Below the pieces are notes generated by a model. That model saw only the letters and a list, made by a program, of their open reading frames with translations, did no database searches and was not told the DNA's origin. From assembly GCA_029834535.1 (NCBI GenBank), contig JAQMWT010000379.1, positions 434,001 through 498,000 of the forward strand: a DNA stretch of 64,000 nt, read 5' to 3'. Position 1 is the first letter of the stretch. Every line of letters starts with the position of its first letter. Position numbers and translations under genes: made by a program. Positions 41,043 through 50,979 of this stretch are shown piece after piece. The stretch is from Chrysophaeum taylorii. Its lineage: Eukaryota; Sar; Pelagophyceae; Pelagomonadales; Pelagomonadaceae.

Positions 41043-41681
41043 ATGACGGAGAAGACGCTCCCGCCCGGCTCGCTGGCCGAGGAGGAGATGACGCCCGAGG
41101 AGATGCAGGTTCTCTGCTCGGAGTACACGAAAACGTACGACGGGCAGATTCCGCCGATGTGGAAGGCTGCGTTCGACAACAACGTCAAGGCGATGAAAGC
41201 CCTGCACTACTTTTACCGCAGGGGTGTCGACGGCTTCGACGCTTGCAATCGGGAAGACCGGTCGATGCCCTCGCACATCGCGTGCCTCCGCGGCAACGTG
41301 TCGGTGATCGAATGGCTCGCTTCTCTCCACTGGTATGACGGGCGGCTCGTCACAAACTTCAACCTCCGCGACGACGGCGGCCACACACCCCTGTGGCTCG
41401 CCGCGGGCTGGGGCTGGGAGCAGTGTGTCCAGTTCCTCCTCACGCTCCCCCAAGTCCACCCCTGCATTCCCGACATTCACGGCATCACGCCGGAGCAGGC
41501 CGCTCGCCGCGTCGGCTACAACGAGATCGCAGACGCGATCAAGATTCGCGCAAAGGAGCTCGGCGTCACGGTACCCGAGAACGCCTACTGGGACGAGCCC
41601 GACAAGCGCTTTTACGTCAAGGAGCCCGAGGAGGTTCCCGAGGAGGAGGACGACGACGAGGACGACGAGGACATGGAGTAA
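41043..41681 (+). CDS. small ankyrin-repeat protein
   Basis: Single exon, 212 residues. Ankyrin-type repeats are visible at about residues 38-70 (PPMWKAAFDNNVKAMKALHY), 75-105 (SMPSHIACLRGNVSVIEWL), 112-145 (GGHTPLWLAAGWGWEQCVQF) and 148-175 (HGITPEQAARRVGYNEIADA). Each has the xTPLxxAxxxG core in a diverged form. The C-terminal tail is a run of Asp/Glu. This class usually acts as a protein-interaction scaffold; no partner is indicated. It is divergent from the EDR2-like gene. Confidence 0.85.
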   Translation: MTEKTLPPGSLAEEEMTPEEMQVLCSEYTKTYDGQIPPMWKAAFDNNVKAMKALHYFYRRGVDGFDACNREDRSMPSHIACLRGNVSVIEWLASLHWYDGRLVTNFNLRDDGGHTPLWLAAGWGWEQCVQFLLTLPQVHPCIPDIHGITPEQAARRVGYNEIADAIKIRAKELGVTVPENAYWDEPDKRFYVKEPEEVPEEEDDDEDDEDME

Positions 41682-42944
41682 CGGACGCGACTCCCGCGCC
41701 TCCGCCGCCGCCGCCGCCGCCGCCGCCGCAGCCGTCAATATTTGCGTTCGAAAACCACACTCGTCTAGCGAAGAAAACCACCCCCCTTTCTTTATACCTT
41801 GACCTACAGCATCGCGGGGCGCCACGTCTCTTTGTGTGTGTGCATCCTTTTCTTTGCGGCGCGAGGCTTGCCCGCGCCCCGCTACCTTCCTCCTCTTCTT
41901 TCACTGTAGTGCCTTTACCGTTTTCTCTTTCTCCACCGCGGGATGATGTAGGGGCATCCGGATGCCCATTGGATCCCTCGGTGACTTTAGAGAGTTCGCC
42001 GCGAAGTTTGCCGGGCGGCATCAAGTTTAACATCAGAATCGCGTCGCCCAACCGCTCGGGTTGCGATCGGAGATCAAACCCGGAACATGCGGAAGAAAGA
42101 GTCCGCACACGTGGCTGAAAAGGCGCTATTGTACAGTCGTTTCGCTTGTAGGACGCATCATCTAGCGCGCGAGCGCGAGATCTACCGGGTTGCCTGTTCG
42201 TCAAGTTGGCATTCATCGTCTTTTAGCTGATGCCGACCGCCGCGGAAGATGTGTACGAAACGTGACCCACACTCTAGGCGGGTGACATGAGCAGGGCAGT
42301 TTGAGGATGCGAGCTCGCGTCGTCCCCATCGCAACTCCCTAGCCTAGAGTCGAGCCTTCTCCTTTAAGGATGTCGTCTGACACGTCGAGAAATGGCCGTG
42401 GCGCACGTCAAGTGCCTCAAGGGCACGGAGAGCATGCGGCGCGGCGTGAGGGTCAAGGAGTGTCTCGCTGAGAATTTATATCGGCGAATGTGCTTTGGAT
42501 GTAAACGAGCGGCTGTTGGACATGCGAACGCGGATTCGGGGCGGTACGCAACATTAATTTTCGTAAACACTGGGAATTCCGTAATCAGTTCGGCGTGCCG
42601 AAGAGACTCGGTCTTGGCTGTGCGGTGGTGCGTTGACGACCCCACTCTCAGAACGAACGGACGCCGAACAGCGCACTCCTCCTCCTCATCCTTTGTAGTC
42701 TGAAGAGAATTAGCAAATCAAAAGAGGTACCAACCGGGGGGAGTAACCACAGCTCCTCAGCTGGAAAAGAGAGAGTGGTAGGTGGATTCGAGCTCGAAGC
42801 TCGGCCGCGAAGTTGCACGGGGCCATGGTTGGTTCTTCTGACTCGCTCCTCTCTACTTGCTCACGTGCACAATTCTGACTTGATGACCAGAGGTATGATG
42901 CAAAAAGGCTACTTTCCTTCCTGCTTTATCATGCTGTAATTGCA
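41682..42944. other. intergenic, no supported gene
   Basis: Starts with a CGC run (41698-41735). The open frames at 42392-42703 and nearby have no domain or clear coding bias. The right side leads into a retroelement tail. Confidence 0.5.
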
Positions 42945-43195
42945 GCGCAGAGCTGGGCCGGTCACGTCGCCCGCATGCCCTTCTCCCGACTCCCTCGCAA
43001 GATGCTTTTGTCATGGGCCCGCTCCAAGCGCCCACCGGGGGCTCCGCGGATGACGTACGGGAGGACGCTCGCCAAGGCGCTCCGGAAATGCGACATCCCC
43101 TTCAACTCGTGGCACGACTTCGCACAAGACCGCGCGCAGTGGTGGTCCGCCATCAACTCCTTTTCCTCCCTCGCCTCTACCCCAACTGCGTGATT
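42945..43195 (+). pseudogene. 3' tail of a LINE-type reverse transcriptase
   Basis: The frame reads SWAGHVARMPFSRLPRKML, then RPPGAPRMTYGRTLAKALRK, then WHDFAQDRAQWWSAIN. This follows the C-terminal pattern of endonuclease/RT retrotransposons (W.GHV.RM...R.P...L......RPRGRPR..W...V......W...AQDR..W). Nothing of the RT core precedes it, so this is a 5'-truncated copy, as is typical for LINE insertions. No target duplication or poly-A tail was identified. Confidence 0.75.
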
Positions 43196-43456
43196 TTCCT
43201 CTGTGATACTGGACCGGCAGGAGCCAGGCTCCCATGCTCGGGAGAGGTCAGAAGTTAGTTCGTTAATTGTTGCGCGACCACAGCGCTGCGAGTCTTCGGT
43301 TGCTCATCATCTCTCTCTGATCACCAGACATTCCTTGTGGTGGACTTACGGACCCGACGTTCTGCTGCTAACGCTACTCCTAACCGTTCGCTTCTGAATT
43401 TGTTTCCGTTGATTTGGTGAGAGAATTTTTACCAGTGGTCGTGGTGATTTCAGAGA
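43196..43456. other. short spacer between LINE tail and unknown membrane-protein gene
   Basis: No coding or repeat feature recognised. It should contain the promoter of the gene starting at 43457. Confidence 0.4.
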
Positions 43457-46383
43457 ATGTCCCACACGGCGACGGTCGTTCCAGCGGCAGAGGCGGCGGA
43501 GTGGCGTGTGGTGCGCGAATACATCACATGGGTCAACACGCGGCTGGGGTGGCGAGTGTTCAAGTTCTGGGTGAGGCCGAAGAACGTTGGGAGGATCGTC
43601 CGCAAAAAGGATGTGCTCAAGGAACTCGCGGGCGATTTTTCGACTATTTTCGACTGCGACATAAGAAGGGCACAGGTGAACCGGGGGTCCGTGGAACGGG
43701 CCGCGGACGACGAGCTCATCGTGGTTCTCGTTGCGCCGCTCAACGGTTCAACAAGCGCGATCAGGGAGGCAAGGCTGAATAAGAGAGGAAGGAAACACGC
43801 GCAAATTCGCGAGCAAGAACGGCTGCTTCAAGAGGCGAACACCATCTCGTCGTTGCCAGAAGACAAGGCGGAGGATGACAGCTTCATGAAGACACGGTGT
43901 CGACGATCACGGGACAGACATCAATTGTTAATTACAAGTGGCCAGTGTCCAATTCGAACACAGCGTCGGCGTCTCGAGGCTATCAAGACGACGACAACAA
44001 CACTGCGATACTCATGGAAAAGGACGAGGAACAGGGGACCACCCGTGATTTCTGGAAGATCAGCGCACAAGACATCGAAGCAATGTTTGGCGATACGTGC
44101 GATACGTTGGAGGGTGAGAGCACGATGTCAGCGCCACCGACGATAGCTCCTTCCACGGCCGAAGATCAAGTCGAGGAAGAGGAAAAGGGAGAAGAGGAGA
44201 ATGGAAGAAGCCCCACGAGCGCAAACGAGGAGAAAGAAACGGCGCGAGGCAAAGCGACGAACCAGGGAGAAGAAGAGAAGGGAAGAAGACCCGCGGACAC
44301 AATCGAGGAGAAAGAATCGATGCGAGGCAAAGCGACGAACCACGAGAAACGCGGGCAAGTATTTTGGCCGTGTCGAGTAGGTCATATCGTCGGTGCCACT
44401 GCGAGCGAGTATCACAGGGATGCAACGCTAGCCGACTGTGAACTCCTTTTGCAATCGAGCATCCTGCTGCGCGAGGCGATTTCGCCGTGTGGAGATGCGT
44501 TCGGCCATGCGACCTCCATATATGTACCGCCCTCGAATCGTCGAACCGAAGATCCGTTTGCGTCGGCGGTGCAGCAGGTAGTCGTGACTATTCTCCGCGA
44601 GACAGCACTCCTATGTATGTGGGGTGTGTTCTACCAGCCGCCATTGGCCAAGCAGAATAGTATGAAAAATGATGTGATTTCAAAATGTCTTCAGGTGCTC
44701 TTCGACGAAACCGAGCGCGACTCCATTACCGAGGCCGTTCAATGGCTCTTGAAAAATCGTCTTGAGCAGCGAGTCCAGACAGCACGGGGAAATAACTCAC
44801 GGGAGCCTTCCCACAACCACGTATCACCCGACGACGTCGCGGCAGATCCGCCGTCCAACCGAGACCAGCTGCTGCAATGGTGTGTCAACATGCTTTCATT
44901 GCCTCCACAAGTCGTGGCAGTCGATATCCCATCGGAACCGTTCAAAAATGCACCCAAGGATTGGCGTCAAATAACTAATGAGCAGCAGCAGCACGAAGTA
45001 CCCCGAATCGCAGACGCCAGAATTCCGAATGCCGTCTTTGCGACCAACTTGCGAAAAATTGAGTACCAGACCACAGCGAAACTTGAGAGGTGTAAGAGGC
45101 TGCGAGCGCTCTCCATAACTGCACTCTTCGGCGTAACTCTTATGGCCGCGGGCCTCGCTTTCATCATCTTCAAGAAAGGAACACCGAACGACAAGGCCAA
45201 CACCACCAACGGGTCGGGCACGAAACACAAGAGCAACAACAATTTTTTTTTGTCGGGTAAGATTCTCCTGGCTCTCGGGTCCTTGACTTCGCTGCTCGCC
45301 GGCGGATGCTGCGATAGGAGCCCGGTTCGAGAAGAGAGGAAAGAGAACTCGGTGATCCAGATCTTCTCGGACATCCTTGGTCTCATCAGGGAGGTCGGCG
45401 ACAATGATGCCGTGCCAACCCTGAGGTGCACTTCCAAATCCCCGTCGAAGATAGTCACGGTACTGCTTAGCTTCGTTAGCTTCTTCTCAGCGTTGGGCAT
45501 TGATACGAAGTCAGGCTGCTTCCTCGCGTGGACTCTTGGTGTGACCGCGGTATTCGCTGTTGCCTTGACATTCGACGTCTGGCTCGAGTGGCGCGTTTGC
45601 GCCGCCGCCATGATCTGCAAGGTGCTTACCGACAACTTGCGGCGCGCGGGCACGTCGCGCGATCTCTTCATTCTTAAATGTCTGCTCGATCATAACAAAA
45701 AAAAGATGGGACAAAAGTTGCAACAAAAGACAGAAGACTGGGCATACGCGAGCCTGAGATGCCTCCTCCAGCACCACGCGTGGCTCGGGCTCGACGCCGC
45801 GGCTTGCGTCAAGGTCGACGTCCCCAAGTGTGTCGGCTTTGGTTTCGTCAACCGCCCATTTGGATTTGCGGCACTTCCGCTCGACATCATGCTGTCACCT
45901 ACGCTGAGCAAGGGGGGCATTAACTTCAATCAGCCCTTCGAAGAGTACATAGAAAAAATGCAACACGCCCTCGAGGACGTCATGAGCAAACCATGCAAGG
46001 TGCGTGCGACCATCAAGGACGCTGTCATTTCGGTTCGGAATGACAAATGGCACCGCAAGTTTGCTCTCCTCTTGCACAACAACTGTGGCGGGTGTCGCAT
46101 TCTCCGCGTCGGGGTCCACATTTTGAGTGCACACACTGGCTCGGAACTTTGCGAGGCACTAGTTAACGCCTATATCCTCATGGACGAGGACAAGATCAAG
46201 TTCGCAAACGACGGCCGCTTCGTCAACGTCGCGCCCACTATATGCGACGCCAAAGCCCACAACTGCGTCTACGGCAACACAAAATTATCCGGCGCATTCA
46301 GCAGGGTCTGGTGTATCACGACACAGCATCTCAAAAATGTTCGTCAAGGCGTCTTCGAGAACAGGCAGCTCTCGGGCTGCTGA
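43457..46383 (+). CDS. large membrane protein of unknown family, four predicted TM helices
   Basis: Two overlapping frames (43457-44146 and 43897-46383) can be united by a 65-nt GT-AG intron (43899-43963) into one 953-residue product. The join is plausible but not proven; otherwise the second frame starts at ATG 44014 (789 residues). The N-terminal 145 residues are basic. A middle acidic segment holds two diverged copies of a roughly 27-residue Glu/Lys-rich unit (EEEK..RRP...EEKE..RGKATN). TM pairs are predicted at LSITALFGVTLMAAGLAFII with LSGKILLALGSLTSLLAGG, and at KIVTVLLSFVSFFSALG with WTLGVTAVFAVALTFDVWL. The C-terminal 250 residues are soluble and Cys-containing. I recognise no family. 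Codon use is less GC-rich than in neighbouring genes, and it lies beside a LINE remnant. Confidence 0.6.
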
Positions 46384-48095
46384 AAAGTGGTGCGAGAAAT
46401 ACGTTTATTATTCAGACAACACCACGCGCACGTGAAAGGGCCGCCGACACATCTCAGGTCTCACATCAAACGGCAACCACGAAGGGACATTCGCAGCATG
46501 GACACTGCTCTTTGTCAGCATCATCAAAACCGTGCAAACAATGCCGTCACTAACACACAAGACCTATTCGCCCACTCGAGAGAGGTTCAGAGGGTGCGGC
46601 GTGCGGCAGTGAATCGAGTCCCTTGTTCACGGCTACAATATTAAATATCCACTTCCCCACCTAGCACTCGCTCTGGCCCACTCCCTATCTACGCGTTCTG
46701 CTTGCGTTGCCCCTCTCTTTCTTTTCTCCTGCCTCCTTCGATTTGCACATTCTTGCTCCACCGCGGTAGTCTGTGGTCTTTTCTTCTTTCTTCTCTCTCC
46801 TCCTTTGCGAATCTCCGTTCTGGCTCTTTGGGCCTCGTAGTTGCAAACCATAGTAGCGAGCGCACGTCGAACGTTCCGACCCTGCCGGACTTGGCGGCTG
46901 TTGAGTCCAGTCACACCGTGCTTCGTGTGCCACTGGGACCATCATCGTGCCAGTCGTCCCTAGCCGTTTGCGGTTTGGGCTTCGTTGGACGCGTCTTCCC
47001 CGTTGGTACATAGGTTTGCGTTCTGGCTTCTAGTGCTGTTTCCACAACATGCGCTGAGCGGGATTTCACTCCCGCCTTCGTACAAGCGGCCTTCTTGTAT
47101 TGCCCAATATCCTTCTCCGTTTCTCCACTTCAGTGCTTTGGGTTCTCTTTCTTCTTTACACCACATGCGTTCAACCTGCGTTGAGCGGGATCACTCTCCC
47201 GCCTGGGTAAAAGCGGCAGACTTGAATTGCCCTGGTATTGGCGGCGACGGCGGTCGTGGCGGCCCTGCCTTTGAACCAGTCCCAACTCTCTACTCCAACT
47301 ACTCGTTCCGCCCCTTCCCGTTCTACGTGCTCTGCGCTCATTTCGCCGCCCCCTCCGTTCTACGCCTCTCTTGCGCCTCATCCCACCGCACGCTCCTTTG
47401 TTGCTCTCGCCACGCCTCTCACTGCGTTGCCGCCTCTTCCGGGTTTCCCCTGTCTGCTTTGCAATTGCCCTTTTTGCTTTCTCCATCGCCTTCCTCTGCG
47501 GTCGTCTTTGGTCTTCTCTTCTTTTGTGTTTCTCTGCCTTTGAGCGATCGCCCTCAGCAGCTACGAGCTTGATCTCCATTTGCTTCGCCTCTGGTTGACG
47601 GCGGGGTATTTGTCCTTGAGATGTTGGACGGCCGGAGGGTCCGAATTCTTCAGACGGTTCCTCTTCCAGCCTTGGACGCCGCGGCAGCCCGTCTTGCCGC
47701 CTCCTTTGACTGACTGGGCCATGATAGTTTTGAGCTCGTCGTTGAACTGCTGCAGCTTCGCGCTTTGTTGCGGTCGTCCTGCTTCTCCCTCGCGGCAACT
47801 TGGCGCTCGTTCCGGACCCGGAGCCTCTCCTCCCGACGTGCGGCATCCCGAACCTCGTCCTCCTACTTCCGTTCTTCAGCCTCGAGACGCCCCGCCTCGC
47901 CCATAGCCAACTCCGTCTCGGCATCGAGAGCCTCGGCGTGGGCCTGGTTCCGCTCGCGCTCGGCTGTGGCAGCGCGCCCTTCTTGCGCCGCCTTGGCTCT
48001 GCCTTGAGTCTTGTCCTTCTCTAGGCAGGGGCATCCGGCCGCGTGTGTGGTGGTCCTGCTCCGTGCTTGGGGGCAACGGACTCGGAATCTCCGTC
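46384..48095. other. gene-less stretch holding a degenerate minus-strand coiled-coil frame
   Basis: No intact gene. The minus strand is rich in Lys/Arg/Glu codons throughout (separate pseudogene entry). A roughly 60-bp direct repeat (tgagcgggat..cactcccgcct...aagcggc..cttg.attgccc) occurs at about 47053-47105 and 47181-47235. Confidence 0.5.
46640..48030 (-). pseudogene. decayed coiled-coil coding sequence, origin unknown
   Basis: From about 48030 the minus strand reads a heptad-like charged sequence (LEKDKTQGRAKAAQEGRAAT, AERERNQAHAEALDAETELA) up to a TAG at about 47870. It continues in frame (EDEVRDAARREERLRVRNER) and then shifts frame near 47755 to QQFNDELKTIMAQSVKGGGK. Further down, Lys/Glu/Arg-rich stretches persist in alternating frames to about 46640. 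This looks like an old gene or retroelement gag-like frame broken by a stop and several frameshifts. No enzymatic motif is visible, so the family is not assigned. Confidence 0.45.
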
Positions 48096-50701
48096 ATGGC
48101 CGTGTTCCCGGCGGAGAAGGTGCGCGAGGTGGAGCAGGAGAACGCGCGACTGCGGCGCGAAGTCGCCGCGCTCCGCGCCAGCGTTGCGAAGCAGCGCGGC
48201 GGGGATGCTGCCGTGGAGGAGGCGACCAAGGCCGAGGTGCTGGAGATGGAGGCGGAGAGGCACAAGGAGCTGGAGGCGGCGGAGGCGTCGGTAGGGTCGC
48301 TGCGGGTGGAGGCGAGGACGATGTCGGCGAGCGCGGCGGCCCTCGCGTTGGGATCGAACGTGTCGCTCGAGTACACGCACGATTCTCCGATGTTCCGAAG
48401 GTCGGCTACGGCGTTCGAAGAAACGCTCGCGGGGCTGGACTCGATGATCGGCGAGCTGTGCGAGCGGTGCCGCGCGTGGACGGTCGCGCAGGCCGAGGCC
48501 GACGCGGCGGCGCGGCAGGTGAGCGCGTGGCTCCGCGACCGCAGGCACGCGCGAGCGCTATTCTCGAGCGCTCACCCGACTCTGGGCGACCTGAGCGAAA
48601 CGTGCGCCGCGTTTGCCGACGACATCGATGCCCTCACGGCCAACCGGAGCGAGCTGGCGTACGCGATTTCGGAACTTTCGGGCCGCCTGGCCAAGTTCCG
48701 GAACACCGACGTCAAGCTCGCCGCGGAGCTGAGGGATCGCGCGTGGCGCCTCGGCGACGCCTACGAGACTCGTCTCTGCGAAACGCTCAAGCTCGACGCG
48801 AGGGACCTCGACGCCGCGGCCATCGAGCGCCTCCAGGCGGCGCGCGTCGAATTCGAGACGGCGAGGTTCGGGCTCGTGCGCCACCTCAACTTCATCGACG
48901 CGCGCAAGAAGTTGGTCTTGTCCGAGACTGTCGCCGAGAGCGCCGATGCGGTGAGCGCCTACTACGATCGCGGCGTCGCGTACTTCTCGGTACCCGAGAT
49001 CGAATCCAAAAATCGCCTCGCGGGCAGATCCCTCGCCGTCGCGCACGAACGTGCCGCCCTCGACGACGACCTCTGGGCTAAGGTCCTCGACCGCCTCGAC
49101 GCCGAGCTCCGCGGCGAGCTGCCGCCGCCGGGAGCGCCGACGGGCGCGCGCGCCGAGGGCGGAACGCCCGCGCGCCTCATCGCCGCCGAGCGGGTCACCA
49201 CCCCGGATCCACAACACAAGTCATCATCATCATCATTATCACGCCGGCGGTTCCGGCTAAGGCAGCAGCGCCCAGCGCCGCCGAACCCGAACGGCGCGCC
49301 GCCGTGGTCGGCCGCGCTCAACACCGAGGTGCTCTCCGAGGCATCGCTCGCCGCGTCGCGGTCCGACCTCGCGCACGCGCGCGACGAAGGCATTTTGAAG
49401 CAGGGCTACCTGCACCGCCGCGACATCGACAGCTGGGGGGGCCTCGTCGAGTCGATCGCGAGCAAGAACCGCCGGCGGTGGCACCGCCTCCACAACGGGG
49501 CGCTCTACGTCGTCGAGGACCAGGGCGAGCGCCGACTCTGCGACCTCAGAGGCTGCGCCGTCCACCGGGGTCACCAAAAAACCGCCAACGCGTCGGGCAT
49601 CTTGAGCGGCGCCTTTGCGCTCGCGATCGTGCGGCCCGACGGGCACCGACTCGCGTTCCAGGCGGAGAACGACGACGAGCTCATCAAGTGGATATCGGCG
49701 CTCCGCCGGTCCACCAAGTGGCACGAGCTCGGCGCGCCGTCGCGACGCCTCCCCGAGCACGCGGCCTCGGCGGCGACCCGCCGGTCCACCGCCCCCGACG
49801 ACACCCTCTCGCGCCTCGCCGCCCTCGCCGTCGACGCGCCCAACGCCCGCCTCGTCGCCCAGGTGGCGCTCGCCAACCCTCGCTGCGCCGAGTGCGACGC
49901 GACCGACCCCGAGTGGGTCGCCGCCGCGATCGGCGCCGTCGTCTGCGCCGACTGCGCCGCCCTCCACCGCAAGCTCGGCGCCTCGCTCTCGAGGCTCCGC
50001 GCGCTCTGGCTCGACCGCTGGTCCCCTCTCTTGCTCCGCTACCTCCTCCGCGCCGCCGGCAACAAGGTCGCCAACGCGTGCTGGGAATGCTCCCCCCCCG
50101 TCGGATGGTCAAAGCCCCGCCCCTCCGATTCGGCCCTCGTCAAAGAAGAGTGGATCGTCGCCAAGTACGCCTGGGCTGGCTTCATCGGCGACGCCCCCGA
50201 TAACCGTGGTGCCCCCCGCGCGACGACCAACGTCATCGACGCCGCCTCGCGCGAATTGGTGAGTACCGAGAGTACCGAGAGTACATCGCGTATTTATTTA
50301 TTTATTTATTTTTACCGCAGGCCGCGGCGGCCTTCCTCGGCGACGTCCCGGCGATGATGCGCGCCTTCGCGCGTCGCGGCTCGGTACGGCCTTTGAGAGA
50401 GCGCTTTTGTGCGCTTCGAAGAACCAATCCCGCGTGCAGGCGACGTGGCGAGATCCCAACAACCGCCAGCGAACGGCGCTCCACGTCGCGAGCCTCTCGG
50501 GCAACGTGCGCCTCCTTTTCTTTATACCGTCTCACTCGTCGTCGCCAGACGGACGCTATCGCCTATCTTCTCCTCAACGGCGGCGATGCCCACCAGCCCG
50601 ATGCCGACAACGCCACGCCCCTCTCCCTCGCCTCCGTTTCCGAGGCGGCAGTCAGCGTCGCCCAACTCATTTTGGAGTACGAGCAAGGCGAGCTCTGGTG
50701 A
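48096..50701 (+). CDS. BAR-PH-ArfGAP-ankyrin protein (ACAP/ASAP-type Arf GTPase-activating protein)
   Basis: Four exons, 48096-50258, 50321-50383, 50440-50505 and 50549-50701, with GT-AG introns of 62, 56 and 43 nt, give 814 residues. The N-terminal roughly 60 residues form a coiled coil (VREVEQENARLRREV). A BAR-like helical region covers about 100-350. The PH domain is at about 430-545 (ILKQGYLHRRD...KNRRRWHRL...LIKWISALRR). The ArfGAP zinc finger is complete as C-x2-C-x16-C-x2-C (CAEC ... CADC) followed by LHRKLGASLSRLRAL with the catalytic Arg. Two ankyrin repeats close the protein (NRQRTALHVASLSGN, TDAIAYLLLNGGDA, NATPLSLAS). Such proteins sense curved membranes and stimulate GTP hydrolysis on Arf during vesicle traffic. 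The splice joins fall within the ankyrin part and all phases agree. Confidence 0.93.
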
Positions 50702-50979
50702 CGCGTCGATTTATTTGTTGTTGCTCGTCGCGAGAGTCAGTCAGTCAGTCAATCGTCGCACCCTCCTCCTTCGTATTAATATTATTATTGCTGGATGGAA
50801 GCAAAACGAACAACAAACAACGACGACGAGAACATCGTGGTGGTTCCACAAGTAGTGAGACAACAAAACAAAACAAAACAAAACGCTCTTTTTTTCGTCG
50901 TCCTTTTGGAGCCCATGGATGCATGCATGGCCCCCCAAAAAAAGACAGGCGTGACGTGGCAGGAACGGACCGAAGATCA

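Noticed and set aside
47130-47924. 264-codon minus-strand ORF
   Set aside because: It changes register relative to the heptad pattern of the adjacent degenerate coiled coil; it is an out-of-frame stretch of that pseudogene and not an intact gene.
50407-50979. Upstream extension of the PES-like frame
   Set aside because: It overlaps the last exons of the ArfGAP gene in another frame and shows no similarity to any family; ATG 50980 starts with a plausible leader peptide.
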